Shown here: positions 1-9,453 of the stretch, one piece after another
How positions within the stretch are numbered: the stretch's first letter is position 1
Layout: each line of letters opens with the position of its first letter
DNA from: JAAYCI01 sp964370045
Lineage (GTDB): Bacteria > Bacillota > Clostridia > Oscillospirales > Ruminococcaceae
Assembly (NCBI GenBank): GCA_964370045.1
Contig: CAYJGZ010000015.1
Location: 1 to 64,000 of the forward strand
Length of the DNA stretch: 64,000 nucleotides
Direction: 5' to 3'
Notes under the pieces: model-generated
Seen by the model: only the letters and a program-made list of their open reading frames with translations
Told to the model about the DNA's origin: nothing
The model's database searches: none
Translations under genes and position numbers: made by a program

Positions 1-3000
1 TCATGGTGATGTCCGCAAGGAAGTGTACTGTGCCTGTGATGCCGTTTTGCTGTGCAAACTCACGCAATTTTGCCAAATCCTGATGCTGTTGTGCCTCGCT
101 TTGTGGGTTGATGTGCAGCGTGTTGCCGCTGGGCACAAGGGAGTCTTCGAGGTCTAAAGTGCCGTTTGGCTCAAGCGGCAGGGCTTCCTCGGCTGTGCCC
201 ACCACCGTGAAGGGCACGGCCAGTGTGCCGCTGTAGTTGCCCTTGCCTGTGATGGTAAGGGTGTAGCTGCCTGCGTTTGTGGCGGTGTTGCCACTCACGG
301 TGTAGTCTGTGCCCTCGGCAAGAGTGAGGCCGCCCAGCATCACCGAAGCAACACCCTGCGTCTGCTGTGTGCCGTTTGCCACAAGCGGTGCGCCCAAGGC
401 CACCTGTGCACCTGCCAGCGAAAGCGGTGCGATGCTGTATGTCGTTGTAGATGTGCCACCGCCGCCGATGTAATTAGTGCCTGCCACTGTGTCGTACACA
501 CCGTTTGTGCCCAAGGGAGGTACCGTCACGGTGAGGGCGTAATCGCCTGCGTTTGTGGCGGTGTTGCCGCTTAGGGTGTATGCGCCTTGTGTAAGGTTTG
601 CACCGCCCAGCTTCACGACCACATTTTGCGTTTGCTGTGTGCCGTTGTAGGTTAAAGCAGGGCTTGGCGTTATGCCGATGCCGGGTGTTGCGGGGGTCGT
701 GGTGATTTTGACATAGTCTGTTCCGGCGGCATAATCTTCGCTAAGCGCTCTTGCGCTCGCACTACTTTGGGCATCGCCTGCTAAGACAGTGACGCTGTAA
801 AATGGATTTGTGGAGGGTGTGGGCAGTGCGATGGAAGGCTTTGAAGAAAGAGCAGTTGGGTTAATAAGCCCGATAGGGCTGTCAAGCGACGCACCTGCCG
901 TGGCCGTTATGCTGCCGCCCGTGATGGCAAGCGTTCCGGGCGCACCCTGAAAGCCGCCGCCGATACCATTACCGATAATACCGCCTGTGGCGGACACCGT
1001 GCCGCCCGAGATGGTGACGTTGCCGCCTGCGCCATCATAGCTGCCGCCGATGCCTGCGCCTACGAAACCGGCCGCAGCCGTCACTGTGCCGCCTGAAATG
1101 GAGATAGTGCCGCCTGCGCCGCTTGCGCCGCCACCGATGGCTGCGCCTGCGGCGATTCTCGGGTTATCCTCGTTACCGCTCTTGGCCGTTATGTTGCCGC
1201 CCGAGATGGTAATGTTGCCGCCTGCGCCACCCATGCCGCCGGTATTGCCGCCACCGCCAATACCTGCGCCATCGCCGCCGCTATCTGCTGTCACCGTACC
1301 GCCCGAGATGAGGATGGTGCCGCCGTCGGCTGTGTTGCCGCCACCGATACCTGCGCCGCCGGTTATACCGCCATTTGCTGTCACTGTGCCGTTTGTGATG
1401 GTGATGACTCCGCCTGCACCCTCATCGCCGCCGCCGATGCCTGCGCCGTTAAAAGAGCCATTTGCTGTCACCGTGCCGCCCGAGATGGTGATGTTGCCGC
1501 CTGCGCCGCCCTTGCCACCGCCGATGCCTGCAGCATCGTTAATGCTCTCGGCCGTTACCGTACCGCCCGAGATGGTGATGTTGCCACCTGCGCCACCATC
1601 GCCGCCACCAATGCCTGCGGAATTATCGTTGCCTTTAGCAGTAAGAGAGCCGCTTGATGCGCTTGTGATATTAAGTGTAGCGCCGCTTTGCACCTGCAAG
1701 CCGGCTTTGTATCTGCTGCTTGAAAGGGTGTTTGTGCCCTGCAAAGTGATGTTCGCCACAGCTGTGCCCGCTATCTCAAAGGCGCAGACAGTGGTGGTAG
1801 GTAGCACATTAACATTAAGATTATCAAAGAGTATATCGTGCGTGCCGCTTTGCACCTGCACAAAGTGTTGGCTTGTGGTGCCCGTTAGGATTACTTTTCC
1901 CGTATAGGTTTGCCATGTGGTATTGTTGTAAGAAATTTGCTTGTCTGCGCCATTTTCTCGCAAATACACCGAAACAGCAAAAAGGCTTGCTACGGGGTTT
2001 TCATTGCCGCTTTGTGGGAGGATACTGCCGGTGCCGCTTATCTTATCTATGTTTATTATCATGCCATAGTTGTAGATAGTGCCGTCGTTTTGTATGCCGC
2101 CCGTTGTAGGCAGAGATATAGTGGTGTTGCTTGGCACAAAGAGGGATTTGCCGCTTGGCACTGTGAGTGTTTTGCCGTTTGGTACTACGAGTGTGCTACC
2201 GCTTGGGAGGAGGGTATCTGCTGTGAGGGATATATTCGGGGCACCATAAAGAGTGCCGGAGGTTCCGATGAAAATAATGCCGGACCAAAGATTCTCGCCG
2301 ACCCTATCCGCAATGGAGGAGGCGATGATGAAGGGGGTACCGGGCGAGGGGGCTTGGAACGCGCCGCCAATGCCCTCGCCCAAAGTACTCGTGGCAGTTA
2401 CTGTGCCGCCCGAGATGGTGATGCCGCCACCAATGCCATTGCCGCTGCCCGTATTTGTTGCTGTTACTGTGCCGCCCGAGATGCCTACCGTGGCACCGAT
2501 ACCGCCCTCACCGCTACCGATAGCATCTGCGAGTGAGCGGCTTGTAGCAGACACCGTGCCGCCCGAGATGCTTACCGTAACACCTGTGCCATTTTTGCCG
2601 CCGCCAATGCCTGCGCCGCCAGTAGTGGCGGTGACGCCCACAGTTCCGCCCGAAATGGTGATGCTTGCGCCATTGCCGTTAACTCCGCTACCGATGGCGG
2701 CACCGCTACCATCGGAGGTGGCGCTTACATTTCCGCCTGAAATGGTGATGTCGCCGCCTGCGCCACCATTTCCGCCGCCAATGCTCGCGCCGCCTGTGTG
2801 ATCGCTGGTGGCAACTACAAGGCTGGCTATTTGGATGGTGCCGCCTGCGCCACCATTTCCGCCGCCAATGCCTGCACCACTCGCACCGCCTGTGGCATGC
2901 ACGTCACCTGTGGAGGAGTTAATAGTAATGTTTCCGGCGGTGCCACCATTTCCGCCGCCGATGCCTGCAGCATTCCCACCGCCGATGGCATGTAGCTGTT

Positions 3001-3829
3001 GCGTGGAACTCGCCGAAATATTGAGGGAGGCAATGCCCAAGGCACCGTTGTTTTGCACCTCCAAGCCGGCTCTGTTGGCGCCGCTTAGTAGGTTGGTGGG
3101 AGCTTCCCCTATCGTTGTGATGTTGGCAACAGAAGCACCCTGTATTTCAAAAGCGCAAACATTGTCCTGTCCCTGCATATTGATGTACACGATGTTTAGC
3201 GTGATGTTGGCGGCGGCTGTGGGTGCTCCGCTATTTTGCACCACAATTCGGTCCGTTCTGGTGATTGTTACACCGCTTGCCATGGATATTTTTAGTGGGG
3301 CACTGCCCGTGATGGTGAGCACATTGTTTGCATAGTTGTAGTCACTGCCTTGTGTGCCGCCTTCCACAATAAAGTCGCCCACCTGCACGCCTGTGCTTGC
3401 AAGCGCAGGTGCGTGCGAAAGAGCCTCGCCTACCTGCACCTTTTGGCTGGGCAAAACAGCCTCACCCGAGAGGGTGTAGCCCGCCGCAAGTGTCGGCTCG
3501 TAGTAAAATTCTGCTTGTGCCGCAGTGGAAAATGCGCCGTCCGCCGTGCCGGCGTACACCAAGCTCCACTCGGTCACGGGCACGCTCTCGCCTGCCGTGC
3601 CGTTTACGGTGGCGGACACAGCATCGGGAAAGCTGTCTGTTATTTCCGCCTCGGTGCGTGTATCGCCTATTGCCACCTCGATTACATCAGGCTCAACGAA
3701 TGCGGAGATGAGCGATATTTGGGGCGAATCGCCGTCATCATCGCCACCGCTGGCAAAGACGCTTAACGGCGATATGCCAAGCAGCATCGCAAGTGTTAAA
3801 AACAGGGCCGCAAATCTTTTAGTTTTCAT
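1..3829 (-). CDS. Giant secreted surface protein with two GAGIGGG repeat arrays and MBG-like domains (partial, C-terminus outside window)
   Basis: The frame is open from the ATG at 3829 to the left edge, 1,276 codons with no stop. An AAGGGGAC ribosome site precedes the ATG. Residues 1 to about 26 form a Sec signal peptide (KTKR, a hydrophobic stretch, then SVFA), followed by an acidic GGDDDGDS linker. Two arrays of about nine units each follow, of the form 'ITISGGTVTAT...GAGIGGG', near residues 275-480 and 730-950. Both arrays are preceded by a segment containing 'VCAFEI.G..VANIT', so the whole module looks duplicated. The part nearest the left edge has two repeats with 'YTLSGNTATNAGDY' and 'YTVSGNTATNAGSY', which resemble MBG/YDG domains of bacterial adhesins. 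Such repeats normally fold as right-handed beta-helices on the cell surface. The substrate or partner is unknown, and the anchor lies outside the window. Confidence 0.85.
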   Translation of the reverse strand, partial: MKTKRFAALFLTLAMLLGISPLSVFASGGDDDGDSPQISLISAFVEPDVIEVAIGDTRTEAEITDSFPDAVSATVNGTAGESVPVTEWSLVYAGTADGAFSTAAQAEFYYEPTLAAGYTLSGEAVLPSQKVQVGEALSHAPALASTGVQVGDFIVEGGTQGSDYNYANNVLTITGSAPLKISMASGVTITRTDRIVVQNSGAPTAAANITLNIVYINMQGQDNVCAFEIQGASVANITTIGEAPTNLLSGANRAGLEVQNNGALGIASLNISASSTQQLHAIGGGNAAGIGGGNGGTAGNITINSSTGDVHATGGASGAGIGGGNGGAGGTIQIASLVVATSDHTGGASIGGGNGGAGGDITISGGNVSATSDGSGAAIGSGVNGNGASITISGGTVGVTATTGGAGIGGGKNGTGVTVSISGGTVSATSRSLADAIGSGEGGIGATVGISGGTVTATNTGSGNGIGGGITISGGTVTATSTLGEGIGGAFQAPSPGTPFIIASSIADRVGENLWSGIIFIGTSGTLYGAPNISLTADTLLPSGSTLVVPNGKTLTVPSGKSLFVPSNTTISLPTTGGIQNDGTIYNYGMIINIDKISGTGSILPQSGNENPVASLFAVSVYLRENGADKQISYNNTTWQTYTGKVILTGTTSQHFVQVQSGTHDILFDNLNVNVLPTTTVCAFEIAGTAVANITLQGTNTLSSSRYKAGLQVQSGATLNITSASSGSLTAKGNDNSAGIGGGDGGAGGNITISGGTVTAESINDAAGIGGGKGGAGGNITISGGTVTANGSFNGAGIGGGDEGAGGVITITNGTVTANGGITGGAGIGGGNTADGGTILISGGTVTADSGGDGAGIGGGGNTGGMGGAGGNITISGGNITAKSGNEDNPRIAAGAAIGGGASGAGGTISISGGTVTAAAGFVGAGIGGSYDGAGGNVTISGGTVSATGGIIGNGIGGGFQGAPGTLAITGGSITATAGASLDSPIGLINPTALSSKPSIALPTPSTNPFYSVTVLAGDAQSSASARALSEDYAAGTDYVKITTTPATPGIGITPSPALTYNGTQQTQNVVVKLGGANLTQGAYTLSGNTATNAGDYALTVTVPPLGTNGVYDTVAGTNYIGGGGTSTTTYSIAPLSLAGAQVALGAPLVANGTQQTQGVASVMLGGLTLAEGTDYTVSGNTATNAGSYTLTITGKGNYSGTLAVPFTVVGTAEEALPLEPNGTLDLEDSLVPSGNTLHINPQSEAQQHQDLAKLREFAQQNGITGTVHFLADITM
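970..1660 (-). repeat. Second glycine-rich GAGIGGG repeat array inside the surface protein gene
   Basis: About nine in-frame copies of a 60-90 bp unit encode 'NITISGGTVTA...GAGIGGG'. On the plus strand they appear as recurring 'gccgcccgagatggtgatg' and 'ccgccgatgcctgcgcc'. Unit length varies because the connecting loop varies. Confidence 0.8.
2390..3010 (-). repeat. First glycine-rich GAGIGGG repeat array inside the surface protein gene
   Basis: Eight to nine in-frame copies of the same unit as in the other array, with more divergent members (GAAIGSG, GGASIGGG). A non-repetitive segment with several 'VPSG/VPNG' motifs separates the two arrays. Confidence 0.8.
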
Positions 3830-3882
3830 AAAAAGTCCCCTTTTATGGATTGTATCGCAAACGCATAGCACATACATTGTAG

Positions 3883-3891
3883 ATTATATCA
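3883..3891 (-). promoter_or_regulatory. Extended -10 promoter of the surface protein gene
   Basis: On the minus strand the sequence reads TGATATAAT, an extended -10 (TGnTATAAT), 54 bases upstream of the ATG. No good -35 is seen at the usual distance, which is acceptable for an extended -10. Confidence 0.5.
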
Positions 3892-3923
3892 CAATAGATG
3901 GGCGAGGGGAATACACATAGTGC

Positions 3924-4712
3924 CTAAAGTTGCACATTGGTAACTTCACGTATGACACACAGCAATAGCAGGTGCGCCGGGTAAAAGACATAAAAGCCCC
4001 ACTTTGCCACTGCGCCGCCCCTGCCCCGTGTGCCGTTGTAGAGTTTTAGTAATAAAAGCGGAATAAAATACGATAAGTATAACATAATCATGCCGATATA
4101 CAGGGATAAACTTTGCAGTGAAATGCCATCACCAATGGCGTTCACAAGCTCACTGAATTTCACAAGCAACTCCGTAAGCACAATTACGGTGTAGCCAAAC
4201 GCCTGCTTTTTGAAGTCGCCACGGAGGACATCAAACGCAAGTATGTATAAAATAGCCATGTAGTCCCAGTCGCCCCATATTGAAAGCGTAAAGCACAGCG
4301 CAATGGCGAGGTAGCGCAGGGCTATGTTTTTCACCTCGTGCAGTGCCCTCAGCGCAAGCAAGCCTATAAACAGCGTGTATATTACGTTAAGGTTCATCCA
4401 GTTTGTAAAGTTTGGTAGCTCTCCCGACGCAAACCACACAAACGGAAACCAGGACACAAGCGCAAATATCCCAAGGCGCAGGGTGTAGCGGCTTGCATTT
4501 CTTGTGTGGTGGTAGCCCTCCACCAAAAGGTAAAACATAATGGGTGCGGTGGTGCGCCCTATCATGTGCATGGCGAGTGTGGGCATAGCGTAGTAGTCCG
4601 CAGGAAGCAGGTACGCCGCATGGTCGATAAACATGGCGACTATCGCTATGACTTTAAGCTGATTTGCAGAAATCCCTCGGCTTACATCAGGGGGGATTAT
4701 GCTGTTTTGCAT
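3924..4712 (-). CDS. TraX-family polytopic membrane protein
   Basis: 262 residues from the ATG at 4712, which has AAGGAGAG seven bases upstream; an in-frame ATG at 4760 has no such site. The N-terminal 'SANQLKVIAIVAMFIDHAAYLL' segment is the hallmark of the TraX family (fimbrial acetylation in F plasmids, here chromosomal). About eight hydrophobic segments follow, including 'TTAPIMFYLLVEGYHHTRN'. TraX relatives in Firmicutes belong to the large membrane acyltransferase group and are thought to acylate surface molecules. No conjugation genes are nearby, so a transfer role is unlikely. It stands alone, with a mobile repeat upstream and the repeat-protein gene downstream. Confidence 0.8.
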   Translation of the reverse strand: MQNSIIPPDVSRGISANQLKVIAIVAMFIDHAAYLLPADYYAMPTLAMHMIGRTTAPIMFYLLVEGYHHTRNASRYTLRLGIFALVSWFPFVWFASGELPNFTNWMNLNVIYTLFIGLLALRALHEVKNIALRYLAIALCFTLSIWGDWDYMAILYILAFDVLRGDFKKQAFGYTVIVLTELLVKFSELVNAIGDGISLQSLSLYIGMIMLYLSYFIPLLLLKLYNGTRGRGGAVAKWGFYVFYPAHLLLLCVIREVTNVQL

Positions 4713-4835
4713 TGAGGTGCTCTCCTTTTTGCGGTGGGTTTTCGGGGTGTGGCTCAACATTTACCGTATAAACTGTATATAGTCATCGTGAAAATACAAA
4801 ATGTATATTATTTTGCGTGAAGTATCACAAAAAAT

Positions 4836-4958
4836 GGGAGTGGACAAATAAAGGTGATTTAGAGTACGTTAAGTGAGAGAAGAAGGTGGTATATCCTCCC
4901 CCGCCGTAGGCGGGGGAGGATATACCAAAAAACCAAATCACTGCGTTTGGGCACTCCC
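4836..4958. mobile_element. MITE-like element, copy 1, with 8-bp target duplication
   Basis: 123 bp non-coding element beginning GGGAGTG and ending CACTCCC. Imperfect terminal inverted repeats of about 25 bp both contain GTGATTT. A perfect 18-bp stem hairpin lies at its centre (4892-4930, loop GTA). The 8-bp direct repeat CAAAAAAT flanks it exactly at 4828-4835 and 4959-4966. With three relatives in the window (18526, 45676, 61815) this is a transposed non-autonomous element. Confidence 0.85.
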
Positions 4959-4983
4959 CAAAAAATCAGGGTATTGGCACACC

Positions 4984-5033
4984 AAAAAAGGGCCTTACAC
5001 ACGCATAAACCACAGCATGTGCAAAGCCCTTTG
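4984..5033 (-). terminator. Rho-independent terminator of the ispH-S1 gene
   Basis: On the minus strand the arms are AAAGGGCTTTGCACA and TGTGTAAGGCCCTTT (one mismatch pair, one wobble), followed by a run of T. It sits just past the TAA at 5042. Confidence 0.75.
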
Positions 5034-5041
5034 TTTATATA

Positions 5042-7183
5042 TTATTCCTCTGTCTCAAGCTCGGGGGATATGGTGGTCTCCTCCGCAGATGCGCTGGCTA
5101 CCACAGTTTCCTCATCGCTTTGCTGTGGGGCTTCGGGTGCATCCAACAGCGCCTTTATGGACAGGCTCACACGGCGACGCTCAAAGTCCACGTCCAGCAG
5201 CTTTACCTCTACCTCCTGCCCAACGCTGAGTGCATCCTGCACCTTTTCCACACGCTCGTGCGAAATTTCAGAGATGTGCACAAGGCCGTCTATGTCGGGC
5301 AGTATGCGCACAAACGCACCAAACTGCGTAAGGCTTACCACCGGCGCAGTAAACGTACTGCCTATGGGGTACTGCGTGCGCAGTTTCTCCCACGGGTCGT
5401 CCTCTTTTTGCTTAAAGCCAAGCGAGACTTTCTGCTTTTCGGTGTCGATGTCCTTCACGTACACCTCCACCTTGTCGCCCACATTCACCACTTCGCTGGG
5501 GTGCTTTATGCGGCTCCACGAAAGCTCCGAAATGTGCACAAGGCCATCCACGCCGCCAATGTCCACAAATGCGCCGTAGCTTGTAAGGCTTTTCACTGTG
5601 CCCACGTACTTTTTGCCTATTTCCACATCGCCCCAGAAGGTCTCACGTGCGGCCTTTTGCTCATCTGCCAGCACCTCACGGATGCTGCCGATGGTGCGGC
5701 GAGGGGAAAACTCCTTGATTTTAACCCTCACGTGCGTGCGCACAAGTGCGGTGTAGTCCTCGCCCCTGCGCATAGTTGCTTGCGATGCGGGAATAAACAC
5801 CTTCACGCCCTTTACGTTCGCAACAAGCCCACCCTTGTTGGACTCTGTTACGTACCCTTGCATGATGGTGCCGTCCTCTGCCGCCTTGGATACTTCCTGT
5901 GCACCCTTGCGAGCTTCCATCTGGCGCTTGGAGAGGTAAACGATGCCGTCCTGGTCGCTGACTTTTACAACAACAAGCTCCAGTTCCTCGTCACGTTTGA
6001 CTACCTCGTCGGCACTGCGCACTGCGGGGTCGTCCGTCAGCTCATCCAGTCTCACGATTCCGGTTTGTTTAATTCCAATATCTACCGTAACCTCATTGGA
6101 AGAAACCGCCTCAACAACACCCTTGACAATCTGCCCGGCGTACACAGGTTTCATAGATTCATCAAGCATTTGCTCAAAGCTCATTTCCTCTTCGCGAATA
6201 ACATCGTTCATTGTGGCCAGTACCTCCTCGATTGCAAACGACGGGGTGGACGCTCCGGCTGTGACACCGATGTACCTTGCCCCGGTTAGCATTTTCTTGC
6301 ACAACTCCTGTGCGGATTCCACCTGATATGCACGGGTATGCGCCTTTACCACACCGAGTAGCTTTTTTGTGTTGGAGGAGCCACGCCCCCCAACTACTAT
6401 CACCAAGTCGCTACGCTGTGCCAATTCTTGCGCTTCCCGCTGCTTAGACCAAGTTGCATTACATATTGTATCAAATATCTTTAAGTTTGTATACTCTTTT
6501 TTGATAAAATCAACACACTCTAACCAATTTTTAGTCTGAAAGGTGGTTTGCGCCACCATGAATGCGGCGGTATTGGGGGGGTAATTTGCCATTTTTTGGC
6601 GCAAATCTTCTGCACATGAAAACACAATTACCTCGCCCGATGTGTGCCCCACAATTCCCTGAACCTCGGGGTGCTGTGCGTCTCCTGCCACCAAAAAAAG
6701 CGCACCCTCTTTTTCACACATTTTCGCAATATCGTGAATTTTCGCCACAAACGGGCAGGTGGCATCGCACAGCTCTATGCTGTTTTTTAACGCTTCATCG
6801 TATATATTTCGTGGCACTCCGTGGCTTCGTATCACTGCGGTGGCCCCTTTGGGAACATCTCCTACGCTGGTTGCTATGTCTGCGCCTCGTGCCTTTAGCG
6901 CATCTACTACCTGTGGGTTGTGTATCAGCGGGCCAAGTGTTGCCACCCTTTTTCCCGCATCCAAAAGCCGCTCGGTCATGCGCACTGCACGTGCCACGCC
7001 AAAGCAAAACCCCGCCGTCGCCGCAAGCTCTATTGTGACATCACCCACGCAAAAAATTTTTGGAATTTTTTTTTGCTCCTGCGCAAAATTTGGTGAACAA
7101 GCATCCTTTTGTGCAGAACTGTGCGCCTGTGGCGGACGGCTCGCCGACACATTTTTCTTCGGACATTCAAACATATCACCCAT
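5042..7183 (-). CDS. ispH: 4-hydroxy-3-methylbut-2-enyl diphosphate reductase fused to S1 RNA-binding domains (IspH-RpsA fusion)
   Basis: 713 residues. Residues 48-335 are IspH, the last step of the MEP isoprenoid pathway, reducing HMBPP to IPP and DMAPP. The three iron-sulfur ligand cysteines are Cys60 (AGFCFGV), Cys143 (DATCPFV) and Cys241 (TICNATW); 'HGVPR' and 'ASTP' motifs are present. Residues about 347-675 are four S1 domains, the last two most typical ('GAFVDIGGVDGLVHISELS', 'GAFVRILPDIDGLVHISEIS'), ending in an acidic tail. This fusion is a known Clostridia arrangement and supplies the organism's S1-like protein. Unusual is a 47-residue N-terminal extension rich in Ser, Gln and Lys with two Cys before the IspH fold. 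The ATG at 7183 has AAGGAGAG upstream, so the extension is probably real. Downstream of cmk, the usual order. Confidence 0.95.
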   Translation of the reverse strand: MGDMFECPKKNVSASRPPQAHSSAQKDACSPNFAQEQKKIPKIFCVGDVTIELAATAGFCFGVARAVRMTERLLDAGKRVATLGPLIHNPQVVDALKARGADIATSVGDVPKGATAVIRSHGVPRNIYDEALKNSIELCDATCPFVAKIHDIAKMCEKEGALFLVAGDAQHPEVQGIVGHTSGEVIVFSCAEDLRQKMANYPPNTAAFMVAQTTFQTKNWLECVDFIKKEYTNLKIFDTICNATWSKQREAQELAQRSDLVIVVGGRGSSNTKKLLGVVKAHTRAYQVESAQELCKKMLTGARYIGVTAGASTPSFAIEEVLATMNDVIREEEMSFEQMLDESMKPVYAGQIVKGVVEAVSSNEVTVDIGIKQTGIVRLDELTDDPAVRSADEVVKRDEELELVVVKVSDQDGIVYLSKRQMEARKGAQEVSKAAEDGTIMQGYVTESNKGGLVANVKGVKVFIPASQATMRRGEDYTALVRTHVRVKIKEFSPRRTIGSIREVLADEQKAARETFWGDVEIGKKYVGTVKSLTSYGAFVDIGGVDGLVHISELSWSRIKHPSEVVNVGDKVEVYVKDIDTEKQKVSLGFKQKEDDPWEKLRTQYPIGSTFTAPVVSLTQFGAFVRILPDIDGLVHISEISHERVEKVQDALSVGQEVEVKLLDVDFERRRVSLSIKALLDAPEAPQQSDEETVVASASAEETTISPELETEE

Positions 7184-7332
7184 GCGGCGGCTCTCCTTAT
7201 GGCAATTTTAGATGCACAGAATACAATACAATTAGCTATATATATGCGAAAATAAACTTTTGGTAGTTAAGTCAATATATACTTTGAGGAGATTTACTTG
7301 CGATATATACCAAAAGGAGACAACCGAATCGC

Positions 7333-7995
7333 CTACATCCGCTCCCTCACCAGCGATAAAAGCTGGGCAAAAGACTCCTCAAAGCTGTTGCCGGTGGTGT
7401 CCAAAAGAATGGCATCCTCCGCCTGCTTCAGCGGTGCGGCGGCTCTGTTTGTGTCGTTGGCATCCCGTGTCAAAACGTCCCGAAGCACCTTCTCGTAAGC
7501 GGTGTCCTGCCCCTTTTGGCAAAGCTCCAAATGGCGGCGCATAGCCCTGTCCTCCGCCGTGGCGGTGAGAAAAATCTTTATGTGCGCATCGGGCAATACC
7601 ACCGTACCTATGTCCCTTCCGTCCATGATGACGTTTTGAGTTTCGGCCATGCGCCGCTGTGTGCTAAGCAAAAATGCGCGCACCGCAGGGTGTGCGGACA
7701 CATCGCTTGCCGCCATGCCCACCGCCTCGCGGCGGATGTCCTGCGTGACGTTTTGCTCGCCCAAAAGTACCTGCTGCTCGCCGCCTTCATAGCGCATACT
7801 CACGCTTATTTGAGAGAGCAAATCGGATACAGCCTGCTCATCTTTAGTGTTAAGCCCGGCATTCAGCGCCGCAAGCCCCACCGTGCGGTACAAAGCGCCC
7901 GTGTCCACATAAATAAAGCCGAGCTCCTTTGATAAACGCCGTGAAAGGGTGCTTTTGCCGGCTCCGCTCGGCCCGTCGATAGCAATGGAAATCAT
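7333..7995 (-). CDS. cmk: Cytidylate kinase
   Basis: 220 residues, the normal length. It phosphorylates CMP and dCMP with ATP. The N-terminal P-loop is GPSGAGKS (residues 8-15). 'DTGALYRTVGLAAL' and 'DGRDIGTVVLPDAHIKIFLTA' are the CMP-binding and core motifs, and 'RDANDTNRAAAPLKQAEDAILLDTT' is the typical C-terminus. The ATG at 7995 has GGGAGG upstream. It lies between the HI0933-type flavoprotein and ispH-S1, the conserved Firmicutes order, with 149 bases before the next gene that contain no clear terminator, so cotranscription is likely. Confidence 0.97.
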   Translation of the reverse strand: MISIAIDGPSGAGKSTLSRRLSKELGFIYVDTGALYRTVGLAALNAGLNTKDEQAVSDLLSQISVSMRYEGGEQQVLLGEQNVTQDIRREAVGMAASDVSAHPAVRAFLLSTQRRMAETQNVIMDGRDIGTVVLPDAHIKIFLTATAEDRAMRRHLELCQKGQDTAYEKVLRDVLTRDANDTNRAAAPLKQAEDAILLDTTGNSFEESFAQLLSLVRERM

Positions 7996-8164
7996 GAGAT
8001 GTGTGCCTCCCTATGTTTCGGTTAGTGGTGCTATATTGCACGCAGAATAAATAGCTGAAAAATAGCGAAAAAATATCATTAAAATAGCTTGTTCGTTTTA
8101 CTATTTGTTAAATACGGTATTTATATGGAATTTTGTATAATAATTATCGGCGGCTTAATCCTCG

Positions 8165-9382
8165 CTATATCGCATTTACTGCGGCATAGGCGGTACACCA
8201 TGCGATTTGCAGGTTGTAGCCGCCGGTGTAGGCATCCACGTCGAGTATTTCGCCCGCAAAGTACAGCTGCGAGACGAGGCGGCTTTGCATCGTTTTGGGG
8301 TCTACCTCTCGCACATCCACGCCACCTGCCGTGATGACGGCGTGCTCGAGCGAGCCTTTTTTTGCGATGGGTATTGTGAAGTTTTGCACAAGCTCCACCA
8401 GCCTTTGCCGCTGTTGTCGGGTGACTTGGTTCGTCTTTTGCGCCTTGGGCACACCCCACATATCTATCATAACATCGCGCATACTGCGTGGCAATAGCTT
8501 GTCCAGGCAGTGAGAAACCTCGTGGTTTGAAAACAGCTCAAAATCACGCTGTATGCGGCTGTTCAGCTCCTCGGCGCTCAGTGCTGGCTTTAGATTTATG
8601 CGCACTTCGTAGCGGTGCGCCTCGCAGTTTTGCACAAAGGCGCTGGCGCTCAAAATGAGCGGCCCCGACAGCCCAAAGTGCGTAAAAAGCATCTCGCCCT
8701 GCTGTGAAAACAGCTCTTTACCGTCCTTTATGAGGTGCGCCGTCACGTTGCGCAGTGAAAGCCCCATCATGCGCTTGGCGATGTTGCTGCTTTCCACCAG
8801 CGATACAAGGCTCGGCTCGGGCGGAACTATATTATGCCCCAGCTGCTGCGCAATAGCATACCCAAGGCCTTGTGAGCCGGTGGCAGGGTAGCTTGTGCCG
8901 CCGCACGCAAGCAGGACAGCATCACCCGTAATGCACCTGCCGTCATTCAGCAGAACACCCGTTGCAACGCCGTTTTCGTGCGCCACGCTCACCGCCCTGC
9001 CCTGCACGGTTTTTGCGCCGTGTGCATACTGTAAGAGTGCGTTCAGCACATCCTGTGCGCGGTCGCTCTGCGGAAACACCCTGCGTCCACGCTCGGTCTT
9101 TAGGGGCAAGCTCATCTCCTGCTCGAACATCTGCATAAGCCGCTCGGGCGGCAGGGCATACGCCGCCGAATATAAAAACTTGGGGTTGCGCCGCACACCC
9201 TGCAAAAATGTCGGTACATCGCAATTGTTGGTTATATTACAGCGGCCTTTTCCCGTGATAAGCAGTTTTTTGCCGGGGCTTTGCATGTGTTCTATAAGCG
9301 TGACCTTGTGCCCAAGCCTTAACGCACTGCCAGCCGCAAAAAGACCTGCGGCACCGGCACCTACAACGACAATATGAGCCAT
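8165..9382 (-). CDS. HI0933/BaiN-like NAD(P)/FAD-dependent flavoprotein
   Basis: 405 residues from the ATG at 9382, which has GGAGGAAAAT directly upstream; an in-frame start at 9445 would add 21 residues without a site. The N-terminus 'HIVVVGAGAAGLFAAGSALRLGHKVTLIE' is a Rossmann FAD site. 'GKKLLITGKGRCNITNN' and 'GGTSYPATGSQGLGYAIAQQLGH' are signatures of the HI0933 family (COG2081), and the C-terminus 'LYFAGEILDVDAYTGGYNLQIAWCTAYAA' binds FAD again. Members are annotated as aminoacetone-oxidase-like or bile-acid-reductase-like, but the physiological reaction of most is unknown. It is the first gene of the flavoprotein-cmk-ispH group. Confidence 0.9.
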   Translation of the reverse strand: MAHIVVVGAGAAGLFAAGSALRLGHKVTLIEHMQSPGKKLLITGKGRCNITNNCDVPTFLQGVRRNPKFLYSAAYALPPERLMQMFEQEMSLPLKTERGRRVFPQSDRAQDVLNALLQYAHGAKTVQGRAVSVAHENGVATGVLLNDGRCITGDAVLLACGGTSYPATGSQGLGYAIAQQLGHNIVPPEPSLVSLVESSNIAKRMMGLSLRNVTAHLIKDGKELFSQQGEMLFTHFGLSGPLILSASAFVQNCEAHRYEVRINLKPALSAEELNSRIQRDFELFSNHEVSHCLDKLLPRSMRDVMIDMWGVPKAQKTNQVTRQQRQRLVELVQNFTIPIAKKGSLEHAVITAGGVDVREVDPKTMQSRLVSQLYFAGEILDVDAYTGGYNLQIAWCTAYAAVNAI

Positions 9383-9453
9383 ATTTTCCTCCGAATGTGT
9401 GAGGGCAGGCGCTGCCCTGTCGGGTTGTGCTTCGCAGTCGCACAAAGCTTAAT

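Noticed and set aside
1050..3335. Long plus-strand frames rich in Pro, Met and Ala
   Set aside because: They are antisense shadows of the glycine-rich surface protein; they lack ribosome sites and signal peptides, and the minus frame is open without interruption.
3924..4712. TraX-like gene as evidence of a conjugative element
   Set aside because: No other transfer, mobilisation or integration gene is nearby, and chromosomal TraX relatives are common in Firmicutes.
5120..6289. 389-codon plus-strand frame opposite ispH-S1
   Set aside because: It is a codon-bias shadow with no ribosome site or recognisable domain; the minus strand is clearly IspH and S1.
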